The notes under the pieces are model-generated. The model searched no databases. It had not been told where the DNA came from and worked only from the letters and a program-made list of their open reading frames with translations. The position numbers and the translations under genes were made by a program. A stretch of DNA of 64,000 bases, from positions 434,001 through 498,000 of the forward strand of contig JAFCMP010000334.1 in assembly GCA_017506865.1 (NCBI GenBank). The letters are read 5' to 3'. The stretch is from Tribonema minus (Eukaryota > Sar > Xanthophyceae > Tribonematales > Tribonemataceae). This document shows, one piece after another, positions 30,001-36,000 of this stretch (position 1 is its first letter; each line of letters opens with the position of its first letter).

Positions 30001-33000
30001 GGCTTGAACGACGCCATTGGAGACCAGGGATCATAGAGAAACGATGGTGCTGCCAAGAGGTTCACCTAAAAACCGCCGTGGTAGGGTAACACTGTTTGCG
30101 CTCGCAGTCTGTCCTCATTACGCGTTGCAAGCATGACTTCTGCAATCTCTCTAATAAACAAGACAAGAAAAAATCATGTCAGCAAACTCTCTGGTGCGCA
30201 AGACAGGAAAAAATTACGCACCGCATGGGCCAGCAGGGGTCATCTGCCCACCGCTGACGCCATCGAAACGGCTCCGGCGGGACTGCACTTCGCTTCAGGG
30301 CAGTTGCGAGTGATTTTGGCACACACTGACACTTTCGCTCTCAACTCACCAAGTAAGTCCGACATGTCAGCTCAAGCGTTATATCAAACGTCAAGGTCAA
30401 ATGAGAACCCTGTTCACACACACGAGGACTCCCCCTGAAGTATGGCGGCGGTGCTTCATGCAGGAGACTCGAGAAAATTTTGCCGGATACTCCCCAAAAC
30501 CTATGGCGACTCACTCCACACCTTGCCCTGCCCGCAGCGCAGCTACCCTCAGCTCACCAGGCAAGAATAGCTTCGTCGGGACTCGTTGAAGTATTTGGCG
30601 GCGTTTGTATTTACTATGTACTCCATACACTCCCCTCCCCCCGGCAAGAGCGACCTGAGCTCACTAGCGAGAAGCATTTCACGAATACTCCTTTAAAAAG
30701 AGGCCAGCGGTGACCCATTCTAGACCCTGACCCCAGCCAATGCGACCTGGGCTCAACTGGCGAAAACAGCTTCGTCGGTGACTCCTTGGGCAGGCCGGTG
30801 GCGATCGGCACGGCGTACGCCTGGCCGCACTCGCGGCAAAAGCGACCGTTGAGGTCACCGATTTCTACTCCACGCCCCACCCTATACCCTGGGCAAATGG
30901 CAGAAGCAACCTGGGGCTCACCTAGCAAAACAGCTTCGTCAGATCCTCCTTTAGAGGCCGACGGTGACTCATTCCACACCTTGCCCCCTGGGCGATGGCA
31001 GAAGCGACCTGAGCTCACCTGGCGCAAACAGCTTCGTCAGGGACTCCTTGGGCAGGCCAGCCGCAGAGTTTTTTTGCTGGCAATGTACTCCATGCGTTAC
31101 CCTGTGCCCGGCAAAAGCGACCTGAGCTCACCGACTTCAGGCAACGGCAAAAGCGGCCTGGGGCTCACCTAGCGAGAAGAGCTTCGTCGGAGACTCCTTA
31201 GACAGGCCGGCGGCGATCGGCACGGCGTACGCCTGGCCGCACTCGCGGCAAAAGCGACCTGAGCTCAGCAATTTCTACTCTACACCTTACCCTACCCCCA
31301 GACAACGCAACCCTGAGCTCACCTAGCGAGAACAGCTTCGTCGGCGACTCCTTGGACAGACCAGCAGCGATCGGCACGGCGTACGCCTGGCCGCACTCGC
31401 GGCGTATCGCCAGCGCTGTCGCACCGTCCACCAGCACCTCTATCAGCGCCAGGCGCTTGGGGAACAGCAGCGCCTTGAGCAGGAACACTTGAAGTTCGTC
31501 GAGGTCCCACGTGCACGCCTGCGCGCGCCGGGAGGGGGGGGGGGGGGGGCGGGATGTATGAAAGAGGGACTTGAGCAGGAAGAACACATGAAGTTTGTCG
31601 AGGTCCCACGTGCACGCCTGGGGGGGGGGGGGGTGGTATGTATGAAAGAGGGACTTGAGCAGGAACACTTGAAGTTGGTCAAGGTCCCATGTGTACGCCT
31701 GCGCGGGGGGATGTACTTCTGTGACGCAAGGAGTGGCAGCGGCGGCGTGAGATGGCGTTGTTTCAGCGGCTTGCGCTGGCGGTCAAGCGCAATTCTTGCC
31801 GCGTGCTTTGGCGCGGCGATACGCTGACGCCTCGAGACGGCGGCATTTCGGCTTGCAGTCAGAGTGCAGCAGTGGCGGGGCGTGCTTGCACCGGTCGCAC
31901 GATGGCGCTTGCGGTACTTACGGGCACACAGAGTGTTCAAAGAGCACACGTCTGCAGGTTAGTGTCAAAAACAGAGCGTGGGCACTCGAAGCTGATGCAG
32001 GTCCCGTGTGCACATGCCTGGCTGCATAATGCAGCGCAAGAAACAGGATGAGCAGGGTGTGCACCAGGGGGCAGCGATGCCCGGCTTGCGCTCTAAGTAT
32101 GGTTACAGCAAGCGTTCTAGGAAATAAAATAAAAGTTTTGCTGTGGCGCAAACCGAGTGCACACCATCGTGCGCCTCAGCACACAAAGCTTCTGTTGAAG
32201 TTGCCCGAAGTGCGCATACGAGCAAGAAGTGCGCAGCGTGCGCAACTTCATTGGGCCTTACACTGACGTGGTCATCACCCGACACGGCCTTGATCTGCGC
32301 CCACTTACATGGTCTCATGCAACTTCAACAGAATGGCAGAACGACTGCAGATGGTGACGTGCCCAAGAGTCAATGACACCCACTGACTGGTGAACGAAAC
32401 CGGTTCTGAATGTTGAAGGTTCGAGTCCTTAAATTTCCGTTCTATTTAATTCATTAATGAACTCTTTAAGCTAAGCTTGGTTCAATTTTGTTCCTTATCG
32501 AGAAGTTTGTGGCTGAAGTAAGAAAAATTAAAATTGGCGATAAAATTGCTGGTCGAGCGTCGCAAAAAAATATTAAAATTAGCTAAAGGTTTTCGAGGAA
32601 CTCATTCGAGACTGGTTTCCAAGGAAACACTGGGGTAATTGTTATTGCGGCAACAAACCGTGTCCTTAAAAAGGTACCCCTTCTCCCGAAGTTACGGGGA
32701 GGACAGAATTTTTTTAATTCTAGACGGTTCGGATTATTTCTACCCCTAAGAAAAAAATGCTTTAGCTTACACAATTATTGTAGCAGCAAACGCCCAGCGG
32801 TGTGTCCTTCCCGGTCCTCTCGTACCATTTTTTAAATGCCCTTAAACGAAAATCTAACATAAAGGGTGGTTCTAGCTGGTTCAGGTTACGCAAGAAATTT
32901 TTTAATACCTCAACAAAAAAGGTAAAACAAAGAATAATTTGTGGACCGTGAAATTACGCGGTCTTCGTGCGCCTTTCAGCGCCCGGTCCGACTCATGTAC

Positions 33001-36000
33001 GCTTGTGGCGTTGAGCACGCGTCGCGCAGCGCAGCTGGCTGGCGAGGCCACGGCACCGCACTTCAACCCCGCAAAAGACCTCAAAAAGATTGAAGTATGT
33101 ATTATGACCTGCGGCTGCATAACGCGGGCACACGCACCTCCTCTGCATGGGCCTTCGGATTAGATTCGACGGACGTCCGGTCGCCGGTTGATCACACAGG
33201 CACTGCAAAAACGCCCTGAGAGGACAATAAACTATAGTAAAGACACTGTGAAATCAATAGGCGGCGGACAAAAAATTGAGCCACCCACGCACCTCCGCGT
33301 CGGCCTTCAGGTCGAACTCGAAGATGTCAGGTCAGCTGCTGCTGGATCACAGATCAATTTGCGCGCCCTCAGGCATTTATTCCAAGTTTACGTTTTTTCT
33401 ACGGCCTTGTATTATGAATTCATTTATAGAAAGTACATGTTGCCAATCAAGATATCCCAACAGGCACACGGCGAACGACGCGTTCTGCCATCAAAGACGA
33501 AGGCGGTCCTCAGGCTGATCACACTTTTGGAGTCCAATCCATACGGTTCGTCAGACCGCCCAGTCCATACGGTCGGTCAGACCGAGGAAGTCAACAATAT
33601 AAATACACAGCAGACCAGGCGATCTGCCACCATGCACCTCCGCATTGGCCTTGAGGTCGAACCCGAATGCCGTCCAGCCGCTGCCGTCGTCCGGAGCGTC
33701 CTCGCTGTGCGTGAAGAGCTTCTCGCCGTCGGCGCCGCCAAAGCCAAAGCTCTTGCAGCATTTTGATACTCTTCAAGTTTTCAACGCCCCTGTTGAGGTT
33801 TTGGTTATAAATGTGAAAACCAATACATCAAACCAAACACACGCGTTCAGCCACCACGCACCTCCGCGTTGGCCTTGAGGTCGAAGTGGAGAAGTCAGTC
33901 CAGCTGCTGCTCGATCACAGAGGCCTTATTGCGCCCTCAAGCGTTTTCACACCTGGTTAATTAAATGTGTATACACATAGTGAGAAAAATTCTCTCAACA
34001 ACGACAGCACAAGAAAACACGGCGAAGCACACTGCAGGTTCAGCCGCCACGCACCTCCGCGTTGGCCTTGAGGTCGAAGTCGAAGGCGGTCCAGCCGCTG
34101 CCGTCATCCGGCACGTCTTCGCTGTGCGTAAAGAGCTTATCGCCGTCGGCGCCGCCGAAGCCAAAGCTCTTTGCAGCATTTTTACACTCTTCAACTTGAA
34201 GTTGTCAATGCCCCAGTTGATTATTTGGTCGTGAATGTGATGATACCATGAAGTCATCAAACCAAACATACGCGTTCAGCCACCACGCACCTCCGTGTTG
34301 GCCTTGAGGTCGAACCCAAATGCCGTCCAGCCGCTGCCGTCGTCCGGCACGTCCTCGCTGTGCGTGAAGAGCTTCTCGCCGTCGGCGCCGCCAAAGCCAA
34401 AGCGCATGCGCTGGCCGCTGGAGGTGATGGTGGGGCCGTCCGACAGGGCGAAGACGGAGAAGAAGCCCACGCCAAAGTAGCCGACCTGTTTGGCGCGCAC
34501 AAGATGGCGAGTAGGTGTGGGTGGTGAGTAGGTGTGGGTGGTGTAATACTGGCTTGTCATAGGGAGGGGGGCGCCAGTCATTTCGCAGGTATACTTCGAA
34601 GCATAATCATTGAGCAGCAACCAGCAAAGCAAAGTCAGAGACGAAGTCCACGCCAAAGAGGCCAACCTGCTGTCACGTGCGTCATGCGCCATTATGCTGG
34701 CGCCTGCAACTGAGACAAGAAAAGGGGGGGGTGACACGTTGTAGAACCACCGCCTCAACAGTGGTGTGTGATAGAGCGAAGCCTGACCAGAAAGGCATGA
34801 CGAAGCAGCCAATCCGCATGCGCGCGTCGCGCACGCGCAATCGCCGACAGACCGGGGCGGCACTCTCTGACAGCTCGTTTTTAAAAAACCGAATTGCACT
34901 CGTTGCTTCACATGGATGATGAGGTTGAAATCACTGGCAGACGTTTTGATCATGTGAGCGGGGGCCGCAGTGCTCAGCACCGCTGAGTGCCGATGGCGGC
35001 GCGCACCAAGAAACACACACAGACCGAGAAGCGGCCCGCATGTAACCCTAACCCGTACCCTAACCCTCACCCTATGTTGGTCATCCGGTGCAATTGCAAT
35101 CGGCGCGGCTCAGCGGCGCCGCGGACAGAGCTTCAGCGCATTGCGACGGTGGCACGCTGGGAAGCTGCCTGTGAACATCGAGACGGCATATCGCGCGCGA
35201 CATGGGCGCTGCAAGAGATGGCGCGCAAACATGCCCGCGTGAAAAGGAAGCTGACAGCGCACAGCTTACTTCATGTTGAGGTTGCGTCCTGTTGGGCAGT
35301 GACGTGGGTGTTCAAGGTTTTGCCTCCTGGCTCTCAATGATCACTTCTAGCAGCACATGCCCTACTAGTCTTGTGTCTGATCGGGACCCCCTTCGTTATC
35401 CATCTCTGGCACGGTGGTGAGCTATGCGCTATCAAAAGCCATGCCGTGGCTGATGCGCACCACTTCAGTGCTCATTTGATGTGCAACACTGTGGGTGTTG
35501 CAGCGCTCACCGAAGCGGAGTCCGGGTTGCCGCCGGCGATGGTGGTGATCCTCTCCCAGTCGCTGCTCTGGAACGGGCGCCCGTTGTTGCGCACGACGAG
35601 CCGCGAGAACGTGCCCGTACCTGCACGTGCAGCACCAGTGTCTGCAAACTTGAATGATACTTCGAAATATGAAAACAGACCTCATGCACAGAATGCGCAA
35701 GGGAGGCAGTTGTAGGCGCGCTTCTGACCATCCTCCGCAGTGCTTCTTAGGGTTAGGGTTAGGGTTGGAATTAGGGTTAGGGTGTGCTTCTGGGGCATGC
35801 CGCCAGACGTAAAAGGTGTCAATGCTTGCGAGGCACTTCGGGGCGCGCACAACCCAACACCAGTGTGAATCAATGATGTATCTATCACTTCAAGTGCAAG
35901 TGGGGCCTCAGAAGGCCGCCGCTGCCGATTACAGCATGCAAGCTGTGATTGTATGCAGGCACGAGCCCTGCGCCTGACACCAGCTCTACCATATGCATGG

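Larger units (their letters stand above)
33120..34200. repeat. Echo array of exon 3 donor edge, five copies
   Basis: Copies of the exon 3 end with donor (cacgcacctccgcgttggcc and variants) at about 33130, 33288, 33633, 33857 and 34049; the true one is at 34284. Two copies (33.64, 34.06 kb) extend over 114 bases and stay open. Confidence 0.88.

Noticed and set aside
32410-32440. tRNA gene suggested by ggttcgagtcc
   Set aside because: Only a T-arm-like piece without the rest of a cloverleaf; part of the plastid mosaic.
32665-32830. rRNA gene
   Set aside because: Two isolated pieces of plastid-type 23S rRNA of 30-35 bases, not a gene.
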